Source: Phycisphaeraceae bacterium
GTDB lineage: Bacteria > Planctomycetota > Phycisphaerae > Phycisphaerales > Phycisphaeraceae
Direction of reading: 5' to 3'
Assembly: GCA_020849625.1 (NCBI GenBank)
Contig: JADLFV010000060.1
Span: 1-56,109, forward strand
DNA: 56,109 nucleotides
A program made the translations under genes and the position numbers. The notes beneath the pieces were generated by a model, which was not told the DNA's origin, searched no databases, and worked only from the letters and a program-made list of their open reading frames with translations. Numbering within the stretch: position 1 is the first letter of the stretch; each line of letters starts with the position of its first letter. Shown here piece by piece: positions 49,933 to 56,109 of the stretch.

Positions 49933-51858
49933 ATGAGTTGCACCCGTCGCCGCGCCGCGTCTTTCTGGGGCGCCTGTCTGCTTGCAGCGATCGTCACCAG
50001 CCCGACCGCGGCCCAGTTGCGGGTGGTCAGCTACAACACCAAGGGCGAGCCGAGCACCACCAGCGAACTGAACAACTACTGGCAGCCCATCCTCCAGCAG
50101 ATCGGCAGCGAGTCGGTCAACGGCATCGCCAAGCGCATCGATGTGCTGGCCCTGCAGGAAGTTGATCAGTCCGATCCCCAGGCCCAGGACCTGGCCAACA
50201 AGCTCAACCAGATCTACGGCATCAGCAGCTATCAGACCGTCGTCGCCGGCAGCGGTGACGGCTTCAACACCCAGGCTTTTGTCTATGACAGCAGCACGGT
50301 GCAACTGCTGCAGACGCAGACGGTTTATCTGGCCGGCGTCCGCCCCGCTCTGCGCTGCAGGTTTCAGCCGGTGAATTACTCCAGTCCCAATGCGGCGGTT
50401 TACATCTACAACGTCCACCTAAAAGCTTACCCCGACTCCACCGCCAAGCGGGCCGATGAAACCGCCGCCATGCGCAGCAATGCTGACAACCTGCCCGCTT
50501 CAACCAACATCATCTATCTCGGCGATTTCAACGTCACCGAAGGCGCCTCTGAACAGGCGTACCTGAACATGCCGGCACCTGGCAACGGGCAGGCCTTCGA
50601 TCCTCGCAACGGCCAGTTCATCCAGGACAATCCCGGCAACAACGCGCTCAAAAACTTCGCCACCTACAGCTCCACCAGTCTCTACTCGCGCATCGATCTG
50701 CAACTGCCCAGCACGGAACTGGGTGACGGCGAAGGACTGGACCTTATCACAGCAAACTACCACACCTTCGGCGTCGTGCCCGGGTCAGGCGGCAGCGCCC
50801 CCACCATTTCACCGGGCATCCTGGCCGACGCCAGTGATCACCTGCCGCTGGTCGCCGACTATCAACTGCCGGCGAAAATGCAGGTGAACATGGGCGCGTA
50901 TCCGAGCCAGGTGATTGTCGATGCCCTGGCCGGTGTCAACGTCACGGTGTCCAACGCCGCGGCTGTGGTGGCGGCCAACGGCGCCGACGAACTGGATTAC
51001 ACCGTCACCGGCAGCGGCGGCGTCCTCGGCTCAAACTCCGGCACCGACAACGCACTCGGCGGCGGAAACTCGCATCAACTGTTCCTCGATACCAGCATGA
51101 TCGGCGGTCGCAGCGGACAGCTTTCGGTCAACAGCACCAGCCATGCCGTCGAAAATGGCAGCTTCTCCAGCAACATCAACTACGACGTGCTGGCACACGC
51201 CAACGCCGCGTTCGACCTGGCTGACAGCAACACGTTGACGGTCGATTTCGGATCGCGCATGCTCGGCGCTTCGTCTGCCCAGCAGAACGTATCCATCTAC
51301 AATCTCGTCGGCGGTTCCATGACCGCGGCCCTGGACTTCGATCAGATGTTCGCCAGCGGCGATACCAGCGTCCTCAGCCTGGGCGAGGATTACTTCAGCA
51401 ACCTCGCCCCCGCCCCCGGAAGTAGTGCCCTGCTGGCGGTAAGCTTCTATCCGTTGTCCGTCGGCTCGTTCTCTGCCAACTACGTCCTGTCTTTCTCCGA
51501 TCAGGACTTGCCCGGCGAAATCACCGGCCAACTTCTACTGCTGCAACTGATCGGCCGCGTGCTTCAACCCGGCGACGCCAACGGCGATGACATCGTCAAC
51601 CTCAGCGACCTGCAGATCCTCGGCGACAATTGGCAGCAGTCCGGCATCGGCGTGGCCGGCGGTGACTTCAACGATGACGGCATCACGAACCTGTCCGACC
51701 TGCAGATCCTCGGCGACAACTGGGGCGCCGGCGTCGCAGCCGACCTCAGTTTCCAGGACGCACTGAACAGGCTGGGGATCGATGTCCCCGAACCGACGAC
51801 CGCCCTATCGCTGCTCCTGCTGCTGGGATACCGGGGATTTCCGCAGCGGCGGCGATAG
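49933..51858 (+). CDS. Secreted EEP-fold (nuclease/phosphatase) protein with dockerin-like repeats and PEP-CTERM
   Basis: The 641-residue protein has a signal peptide (SFWGACLLAAIVTSPTAAQ), then an endonuclease/exonuclease/phosphatase domain (about 25-330): LRVVSYNTKGEP, DVLALQEVDQSD (catalytic Glu), NIIYLGDFNVTEG, ADASDHLPLVADY. A beta-rich region follows, then two dockerin-like repeats (PGDANGDDIVNLSDLQILGDNW, DFNDDGITNLSDLQILGDNW) and the tail VPEPTTALSLLLLLGYRGFPQRR. The combination of a nuclease fold with a surface-sorting tail suggests an extracellular enzyme for nucleic acid or phosphodiester breakdown. Start ATG 49933 or GTG 49930. Confidence 0.85.
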   Translation: MSCTRRRAASFWGACLLAAIVTSPTAAQLRVVSYNTKGEPSTTSELNNYWQPILQQIGSESVNGIAKRIDVLALQEVDQSDPQAQDLANKLNQIYGISSYQTVVAGSGDGFNTQAFVYDSSTVQLLQTQTVYLAGVRPALRCRFQPVNYSSPNAAVYIYNVHLKAYPDSTAKRADETAAMRSNADNLPASTNIIYLGDFNVTEGASEQAYLNMPAPGNGQAFDPRNGQFIQDNPGNNALKNFATYSSTSLYSRIDLQLPSTELGDGEGLDLITANYHTFGVVPGSGGSAPTISPGILADASDHLPLVADYQLPAKMQVNMGAYPSQVIVDALAGVNVTVSNAAAVVAANGADELDYTVTGSGGVLGSNSGTDNALGGGNSHQLFLDTSMIGGRSGQLSVNSTSHAVENGSFSSNINYDVLAHANAAFDLADSNTLTVDFGSRMLGASSAQQNVSIYNLVGGSMTAALDFDQMFASGDTSVLSLGEDYFSNLAPAPGSSALLAVSFYPLSVGSFSANYVLSFSDQDLPGEITGQLLLLQLIGRVLQPGDANGDDIVNLSDLQILGDNWQQSGIGVAGGDFNDDGITNLSDLQILGDNWGAGVAADLSFQDALNRLGIDVPEPTTALSLLLLLGYRGFPQRRR

Positions 51859-51938
51859 TGAGAGATTGTTGTGCGTGTCGCGGCCGCGCATCGGTCGTGT
51901 GATTCGGATCACGTTTAATCCTTGTGCGATCCTCACCA

Positions 51939-51987
51939 TTAGCCCCCGGCTCTGCCGGGGGTATCCCCGGGCAAAGCCCGGGGCTAA
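51939..51987. repeat. Cloverleaf-like palindrome TTAGCC...GGCTAA with two inner hairpins
   Basis: Outer stem TTAGCC / GGCTAA encloses CCCCCGG/CCGGGGG-type and CCCCGGGC/GCCCGGGG hairpins. The design equals that at 13267-13319 (outer GTTTAGCC/GGCTAAAC, two GC hairpins). Confidence 0.75.
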
Positions 51988-52037
51988 CGGGAGATTGGAC
52001 GCACAAGTTGCAAATGGAATCCGTCTGATAGATCCGG

Positions 52038-52057
52038 CACTGCCGCACGCGGCAGTG
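52038..52057 (+). terminator. Hairpin CACTGCCG-CACG-CGGCAGTG
   Basis: A perfect 8-base-pair stem with a 4-base loop; a short gttttccc follows about 13 bases later, so it may serve as a weak terminator of the preceding genes. Confidence 0.4.
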
Positions 52058-52162
52058 GCACCCGCAGCGGGTTTTCCCGCGGCGCGGGCCGCATGCTTGC
52101 CGGGCATGACCACGGTTGATACCGTAAATAGTCGCAGCGTGAGCATCGCGCTGCCGGCAACG

Positions 52163-52236
52163 GTCCGCGTAGCTCAGTTGGATAGAGCGGCTGCCTCCGG
52201 AGCAGCAGGTCAGAGGTTCGAGTCCTCTCGCGGATG
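52163..52236 (+). tRNA. tRNA-Arg (anticodon CCG)
   Basis: The cloverleaf is complete: acceptor GTCCGCG with CGCGGAT (first pair G-U), D arm TAGCTCAGTTGGATAGAGC, anticodon stem GCTGC/GCAGC with loop CTCCGGA (anticodon CCG, reads CGG), T arm AGAGG-TTCGAGT-CCTCT. The discriminator is G at 52236 and CCA is not encoded. It borders a small integrase-like stub, a common situation for integrated elements. Confidence 0.93.
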
Positions 52237-52349
52237 CTTGATAAGTTAAGCTGAGGCCCAATGTTACGGCCTACACTGCTGAGGCAGGTGCGGCAATGAG
52301 GCGAAAAAGCGCGGTATATACCGCATTTCTTCCCGAAAGGAGCCGCAGC

Positions 52350-52523
52350 ATGTCACGCATTTCCCCGAAACTTCGCCGCCACAAGCGATCCGGTCAGGCA
52401 GTGGTTATCCTGCCTGATTACCGCGCAGGACGCCGGAAGGACTTTTACTGTGGTCCGTGGGGATCGGCTGAGGCGCACGAAACTTACGCCCGCCTGATCC
52501 GAGTTTGGAAGGCTAGCCCATGA
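52350..52523 (+). CDS. Small protein resembling the N-terminal arm domain of planctomycete integrases
   Basis: The 57-residue protein starts at ATG 52350 with AAAGGAG about 10 bases upstream. The sequence SPKLRRHKRSGQAVVILPDYRAGRRKDFYCGPWGSAEAHETYARLIRVW resembles the first part of planctomycete tyrosine recombinases (LHKASGQAVV...YLGxxGSxxSxxEYxRLI.EW). The catalytic domain is absent: the frame ends at 52523 with no continuation. It lies about 110 bases after tRNA-Arg, as expected for a leftover integrase. This identification is by remembered pattern, so moderate confidence. Confidence 0.55.
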   Translation: MSRISPKLRRHKRSGQAVVILPDYRAGRRKDFYCGPWGSAEAHETYARLIRVWKASP

Positions 52524-52582
52524 CGAGGCGCATTTCCACAAAACGCTCACAAGTGGGTGAAATCGGCAAGTTGTCTGCATCC

Positions 52583-53653
52583 TCATTGAGTGAGAACGGC
52601 GCAGGTCGGGCAACACCAACCGGCGTCACGGCCGGGCAGGCGCAGAGCGAAGACGGGGTGGGCGCAGCGGGGGCAATCCAGCGGCTCCAGCACTTCGAGC
52701 AGCGGGTCCCACGTCAAATGCAATTCGATCGGCTCAGACGACGCCGGCCGGGCGAGATGCGCGGTGGTACGCAGCTTGGGCTGATGCACCGTCAGCAGAT
52801 TGGATAATCGAAGCTGCACACGCAAGGCGGCCTTTTTGCGGGCTTCCGCCAAACGGATGTCGCGCTCGCGCTCGATGTTGCGTCGGCGATTGAACTCTTT
52901 GACCGGGTCTTGCTGCTTCTGATTGGCGCGGATCAGGCGGGCGTCGGCCTCGGCCAGCAGATCTCGATAGTAATGGGCCATGCGCTGAAGCTGCCGTTCC
53001 GTGCGCTCGGCTAACTCGCGCCGGCGGAGGTTGGCGGCCGCCGCCACCGTGGCCGTCACTTGCTCCCGCGCCATGCGGTAACCGGTCGTCAGCGAGGCGC
53101 CTTCGCTGCTGTCCAGTTGCTGCACCGGTTGATCGCTCAGTGTCGCCTCTTCGAGCAAACGCTCCAGGTGCCGCACATGGCGAAGCTGGTGCAGGTCCAC
53201 CGCCGCGTGGAACACAGCCTGCTCCTTCTGATCGCTGATAAAGGTGGCCTCGAACCAGAACACCGCGATGGTGACGTGCACGGGTTGCGGCGGAGTAAAC
53301 GCCAAGCTCACCTTGGGCGGCAGGTCGAGCGACCGGCGGATGCGTTGTTCCAATCCGTAGGGGTGCAGGTTCAGGCCGTGGACGTAGCCACCGGCGTATC
53401 GGCCGCGTCGTCGTGCGTCCTCGAGCAAACGATCAACAAGCGGCGTGCCCAAGGTCATAAACTGGCTGCCCGGATGTTCGGGCAGGGCCTCGGGGTCAAA
53501 CACCACGCGCGCCACGTCCTGGTCTTCCTGGAGCGTCTCGGGCAACAGCAGGTCGTACACCTGCGGCTCGACACACTCCCAGACGCCACCGGCCTCAGGC
53601 AGGTACTGCCGTATGAAGTGCTCGATGGGGTGGTGTGAAGTGGTATCGGTCAT
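52583..53653 (-). CDS. Zinc-ribbon partner protein of the SNF2-type helicase
   Basis: The 356-residue protein has a globular N-terminus (EHFIRQYLPEAGGVWECVEPQVYDLLLPETL; LPEHPGSQFMTLGTPLVDRLLED), a long charged coiled-coil segment (about residues 215-290, RRRELAERTERQLQRMAHYYRDLLAEADARLIRANQKQQ) and a C-terminal zinc ribbon (CPRCAHPVFALRLPGRDAGWCCPTC). It lies 25 bases after the SNF2-type helicase gene on the same strand, so the two form an operon. Its family is not known to me; the zinc ribbon and coiled coil suggest binding of DNA, RNA or RNA polymerase. Confidence 0.7.
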   Translation of the reverse strand: MTDTTSHHPIEHFIRQYLPEAGGVWECVEPQVYDLLLPETLQEDQDVARVVFDPEALPEHPGSQFMTLGTPLVDRLLEDARRRGRYAGGYVHGLNLHPYGLEQRIRRSLDLPPKVSLAFTPPQPVHVTIAVFWFEATFISDQKEQAVFHAAVDLHQLRHVRHLERLLEEATLSDQPVQQLDSSEGASLTTGYRMAREQVTATVAAAANLRRRELAERTERQLQRMAHYYRDLLAEADARLIRANQKQQDPVKEFNRRRNIERERDIRLAEARKKAALRVQLRLSNLLTVHQPKLRTTAHLARPASSEPIELHLTWDPLLEVLEPLDCPRCAHPVFALRLPGRDAGWCCPTCAVLTQ

Positions 53654-53678
53654 GGGAATCACCATGTCGGCAGCGGGA

Positions 53679-55280
53679 TCATGGCTCGGGGCGGAAACGG
53701 TCGGCGAAGATGCGGTCGTCGATCGCCTGTTGCTCGGCGTACGCCCGCTTGGCGGCGACCAGCCGGTCGCCCAGTTGCTCCATGCGGTGGGCGAAGTCGT
53801 CCAACCCCGACGATGCGCCCCACAGGTCCGCCACCACATCCGCGAAATCCGTCTCCTCGTCGAGATTGCCCAGCACCATGTCGATCTCCCCGATGACCAT
53901 CTCGAACATCGCCAGCTTTGCTTCCAGCAGGTGCAGGATCGCCGCCTCCACCGTCCCGGCCGCGACCAGGTTGATCACGTGCACGTCGCGCGCCTGGCCG
54001 ATGCGGCTCAAACGCCCGATCCGCTGCTCGATCCGCATCGGATTCCACGGCAGATCGAAGTTGCAGATGGCGTTGCAGAACTGAAGGTTGCGGCCCTCGC
54101 TGCCCGAATCGGTCGTCAACAGCACCCGGGTTTGCCTCTCAAAGAGGGCGATCTGGCGCTCCTTCTCCAGGCGGCCGAGGCCTCCGTGGAACACCGCCGC
54201 CTCGATGCCCGCGCCCATCAGACGCTCCTGTAGCATCTCCTGCGTCCCCCGGAACTGCGTGAACACCACCAGCTTGTCATCCAACTCATCCAGCAGTTCG
54301 AGCAGGCGATCGGCCTTGACGTTGCCGTTGACCCGCCCTGCCTCGTCGGCCAGGCCGTGCAGTTGCGCCCGCACCTCGGCGGACAGCTCTTCGTGGCCGG
54401 CCAACTTCCGCAGCGTCGGCGCGGCGGCTTCCGCCGAACTGCCCATCTGCGCCTGCAACGACAACAACGCCATCCGCGACAAGCCGCGTTCCGGTTGGTT
54501 CAATTGTCGCCTCACCAGCTCGGTCACGTACTCGTACAGTCGCCGCTCGTCCTCACGCGGCGCCAACTGTTCCGTCCGCGCGTAGCGACGGGTGAACTCC
54601 AGACCCACCGTGCTCCGCCGGTTGCGCACCATCACTTCCGCCAACAGTTCGTGCAACTCGTCCACGTTCCGCGGCGTCAGCTTGTCCCGACGGTCCACGA
54701 AACGCCGCTGGAAACTCTTCGACGTGCTCAGCAACCCCGGCTCCAGCAGCGTCACCAGGTTGAACAGCTCCTCCAGGTTGTTTTGCACCGGCGTCGCCGT
54801 CAACAGCAGCGTGAACCGTTTCGAGAGTTGACTGGCGAACTTCCACAACTGCGTCCGGCTGTTGCGCATGTGGTGCGCCTCATCAATGATCACCACGTCC
54901 CATGCCTGGTCCAGGATGGCCTCCCGATGCGGCGAACGCTTGGCGGTGTGGAACGAGGCGATGAGGCGCTCGTGCATCCCCCAGGCGGCGGCCCCCGACC
55001 GCCGCAAACTCTCCCGGAACGCCGGATCGTCGTGAGTCGTCAGCTCGATCGAGAACTTTCGTCGCATCTCCCCCTGCCATTGCTCGATCAGCGATGGCGG
55101 CGTAAGCACCAGCACCCGACGCACCAGCCCACGCATCATCAACTCACAGAGGATCAGCCCCGCCTCGATGGTCTTACCCAGTCCCACTTCGTCGCAGAGC
55201 ATGGCTCGGCCGCGCATCCGCTGGAGCACCGCCTGGGCCGTGCGCGTATGATGCTCCAGCAGCTCCATGTCGCGGACCAT
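53679..55280 (-). CDS. SNF2/RapA-type helicase, main part (frame after -1 shift)
   Basis: A 533-residue superfamily 2 ATPase. Motif I is LCDEVGLGKTIEAGLIL, Ia VLVLTPPSLIEQWQGEM, II VVIIDEAHHMRNS, III LLLTATPVQNN, and the second RecA domain has LVVFTQFRGTQEML, VLLTTDSGSEGRNLQFCNAICNFDLPWNPMRIEQRIGRLSRIGQ (V and VI). It most resembles RapA/HepA-like enzymes that translocate on DNA and remodel stalled RNA polymerase or other complexes. The ATG at 55280 is not the true start: the frame is open upstream and carries the conserved-looking APGFDRLICLPMVRD. The N-terminus is in the other frame (55292-55615). Confidence 0.85.
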   Translation of the reverse strand: MVRDMELLEHHTRTAQAVLQRMRGRAMLCDEVGLGKTIEAGLILCELMMRGLVRRVLVLTPPSLIEQWQGEMRRKFSIELTTHDDPAFRESLRRSGAAAWGMHERLIASFHTAKRSPHREAILDQAWDVVIIDEAHHMRNSRTQLWKFASQLSKRFTLLLTATPVQNNLEELFNLVTLLEPGLLSTSKSFQRRFVDRRDKLTPRNVDELHELLAEVMVRNRRSTVGLEFTRRYARTEQLAPREDERRLYEYVTELVRRQLNQPERGLSRMALLSLQAQMGSSAEAAAPTLRKLAGHEELSAEVRAQLHGLADEAGRVNGNVKADRLLELLDELDDKLVVFTQFRGTQEMLQERLMGAGIEAAVFHGGLGRLEKERQIALFERQTRVLLTTDSGSEGRNLQFCNAICNFDLPWNPMRIEQRIGRLSRIGQARDVHVINLVAAGTVEAAILHLLEAKLAMFEMVIGEIDMVLGNLDEETDFADVVADLWGASSGLDDFAHRMEQLGDRLVAAKRAYAEQQAIDDRIFADRFRPEP

Positions 55281-55291
55281 GGGCAGACAGA

Positions 55292-55615
55292 TCAGCCGAT
55301 CAAACCCGGGTGCGAAGCCACTTCCGCCGCCCGCAGGCTCAGCCGAAACTGCGCCAGGCTCGCTGAAGAGCTGGGTAGCGATTCGAGCAATTGACGATCC
55401 GCCTCGTTGAAGTGGATGGTCACCCCCTGCGGGCTGACGAATTGCCGGGGCAGGTCGTCGAAGTCGTCAACGTGCTGAGGAACACGCAAGCGATCAGATG
55501 CATCGGTTCCGCGGGAACTGTCGGAGGCTTGCGGAGACTGCGGGGGGAACTTCCGGGGAAACTTCCGGGGTCGGGGGCGGGGGTCGTCCATGACCATGCT
55601 ACGCTTCGACTTCAT
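55292..55615 (-). CDS. N-terminal part of the SNF2-type helicase, 0 frame before the shift
   Basis: The 107-residue frame ends ...LAQFRLSLRAAEVASHPGLIG and stops. In the -1 frame the same bases continue as PGFDRLICLPMVRD and lead into the helicase. Joined at CCCGGGTTTG (about 55301-55310) the two give HPGFDRL, which fits a single protein. The N-terminal part is rich in Arg and Pro, coded partly by two ACTTCCGGGG copies (55549, 55561). The start is uncertain (ATG at 55615, 55597 or 55591). It could be programmed frameshifting, a mutation or a sequencing error. Confidence 0.7.
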   Translation of the reverse strand: MKSKRSMVMDDPRPRPRKFPRKFPPQSPQASDSSRGTDASDRLRVPQHVDDFDDLPRQFVSPQGVTIHFNEADRQLLESLPSSSASLAQFRLSLRAAEVASHPGLIG

Positions 55616-55744
55616 GTCATTAGCTCGTCGCTACCACGGGGCCGGAGACTTGTGAACCAGTTTACGTCCTGGTCGGGCGGGTGCAACGATGATTTTGCCC
55701 GGTTTTTACAATCAATGGGTTTTCTAGGACGGGGAGTGTGGCGC

Positions 55745-55909
55745 TTACGCTAATGGATTGTCGATGCCGCAGGCCTGGCCAGATTCGTGTTGGCGCTTCT
55801 TCTGCTTGGCGATCTGCAGTGAGTCGGTGCGGAGTGAAATTTTCTTGCGTCTGCCTCCGCAGTAGAAGCGGAGATAGTAGGTGCGGCCGCGCTCGATGAG
55901 TTCTGGCAT
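55745..55909 (-). pseudogene. Truncated integrase N-terminus next to tRNA-fMet
   Basis: The 54-residue frame starts at ATG 55909 (GGAGAG 6-11 bases upstream): MPELIERGRTYYLRFYCGG, then RRKKISLRTDSLQIAKQKKRQHESGQA. It matches the N-terminal arm/SAM-like part of tyrosine recombinases common in planctomycetes, but the core-binding and catalytic domains are missing. The frame is open upstream to 56008. A leftover integrase beside a tRNA gene suggests former integration. Confidence 0.6.
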
Positions 55910-56006
55910 GGTGACTCTCCAAAAGGTGTGGAAGATTCCTTCTGGCGAGTCCATCTTGCCCACGGGGTGGGGCCCAAAATTGGCCCCAATCTGGCAATTT
56001 TGGGCC

Positions 56007-56040
56007 AAAAAAAGAGGGACTCGCGTTGCCGCAAGTCCCT
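56007..56040 (-). terminator. Intrinsic terminator of the tRNA-fMet transcript
   Basis: On the minus strand an 11-base-pair stem (AGGGACT with TGCG / CGCG with AGTCCCT) closed by a GCAA tetraloop is followed by CTTTTTTT. It lies 14 bases after the tRNA 3' end. Confidence 0.85.
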
Positions 56041-56053
56041 TTGGGTCAAGAAG

Positions 56054-56109
<56 letters not shown>

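Larger units (their letters stand above)
51859..52162. other. Intergenic region with cloverleaf palindrome and hairpins before tRNA-Arg
   Basis: Holds the cloverleaf element 51939-51987 and the hairpin 52038-52057. No gene was found. It ends at the tRNA-Arg gene. Confidence 0.6.

Noticed and set aside
55292..55615. Separate small protein gene upstream of the helicase
   Set aside because: Its end overlaps the helicase frame, and joining the two by a -1 shift gives a continuous, conserved-looking sequence, so it is better read as the helicase N-terminus.

Overview
The window looks like a GC-rich planctomycete chromosome, most likely class Phycisphaerae. The evidence is several PEP-CTERM proteins carrying duplicated dockerin-like repeats (GDANGDGLVNLxDLQILGDNW), a prepilin-type pseudopilin, a membrane protein ending in the CPQCDYDLRG / CPECG zinc-ribbon tail, squalene-hopene cyclase, and the general gene set. 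This assignment is inference; no rRNA is present.

Layout. 1-33: edge stub of a possible IS110-type transposase. 0.2-6.8 kb: xseB, prepilin peptidase, OmpA-like lipoprotein, hisH, a DUF89 phosphatase, a pseudopilin, a class IV aminotransferase. 6.9-16.5 kb: housekeeping genes (rpmE, prfA, a Fur-family regulator, hom, nadD, a nucleoside phosphorylase-like gene, a TPR lipoprotein, nadE, an arabinose/fucose isomerase-like gene). 16.56-17.8 kb: a DAHP synthase gene (aroF) behind a promoter, a Phe/Tyr-rich leader peptide and an intrinsic terminator, which together form a candidate aromatic amino acid attenuator. 18-24.6 kb: an ABC exporter pair, ubiA-like and ubiX, two hypothetical genes, a secreted nuclease-fold lipoprotein. 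24.6-31.3 kb: speA, a PEP-CTERM protein, carA, purA, uppS. 31.4-38.1 kb: the nuoJKLMN part of complex I on the minus strand. 38.4-40.1 kb: ilvD. 40.1-41.75 kb: a broken PEP-CTERM gene, a tandem repeat array and a REP-flanked HUH (RAYT-like) transposase. 41.8-51.9 kb: three PEP-CTERM/dockerin-like secreted proteins, an S41 peptidase, a membrane protein and shc. 52.1-56.1 kb: tRNA-Arg(CCG), two integrase N-terminal stubs, an SNF2/RapA-type helicase split by a -1 frameshift, its zinc-ribbon partner, and the edge of an initiator tRNA-Met.

Two DNA-level patterns run through the whole window. First, many gene borders carry imperfect inverted repeats built from short quasi-periodic words (cgggtatcggg, gaaccgcagagacgcag, ctaaattctaaaatc, ggatgatggatga and others). 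These often supply the stop codon of the gene before them and sometimes enter coding sequence (nuoM C-terminus, nadE linker, ubiA N-terminus). Second, the 11-mer CCCCCGGAAGT / ACTTCCGGGGG occurs at least 18 times on both strands, inside genes in all reading frames and between genes, far above chance. Several single genes also have a -10-like box only 6-9 bases before the ATG, which suggests leaderless mRNAs.
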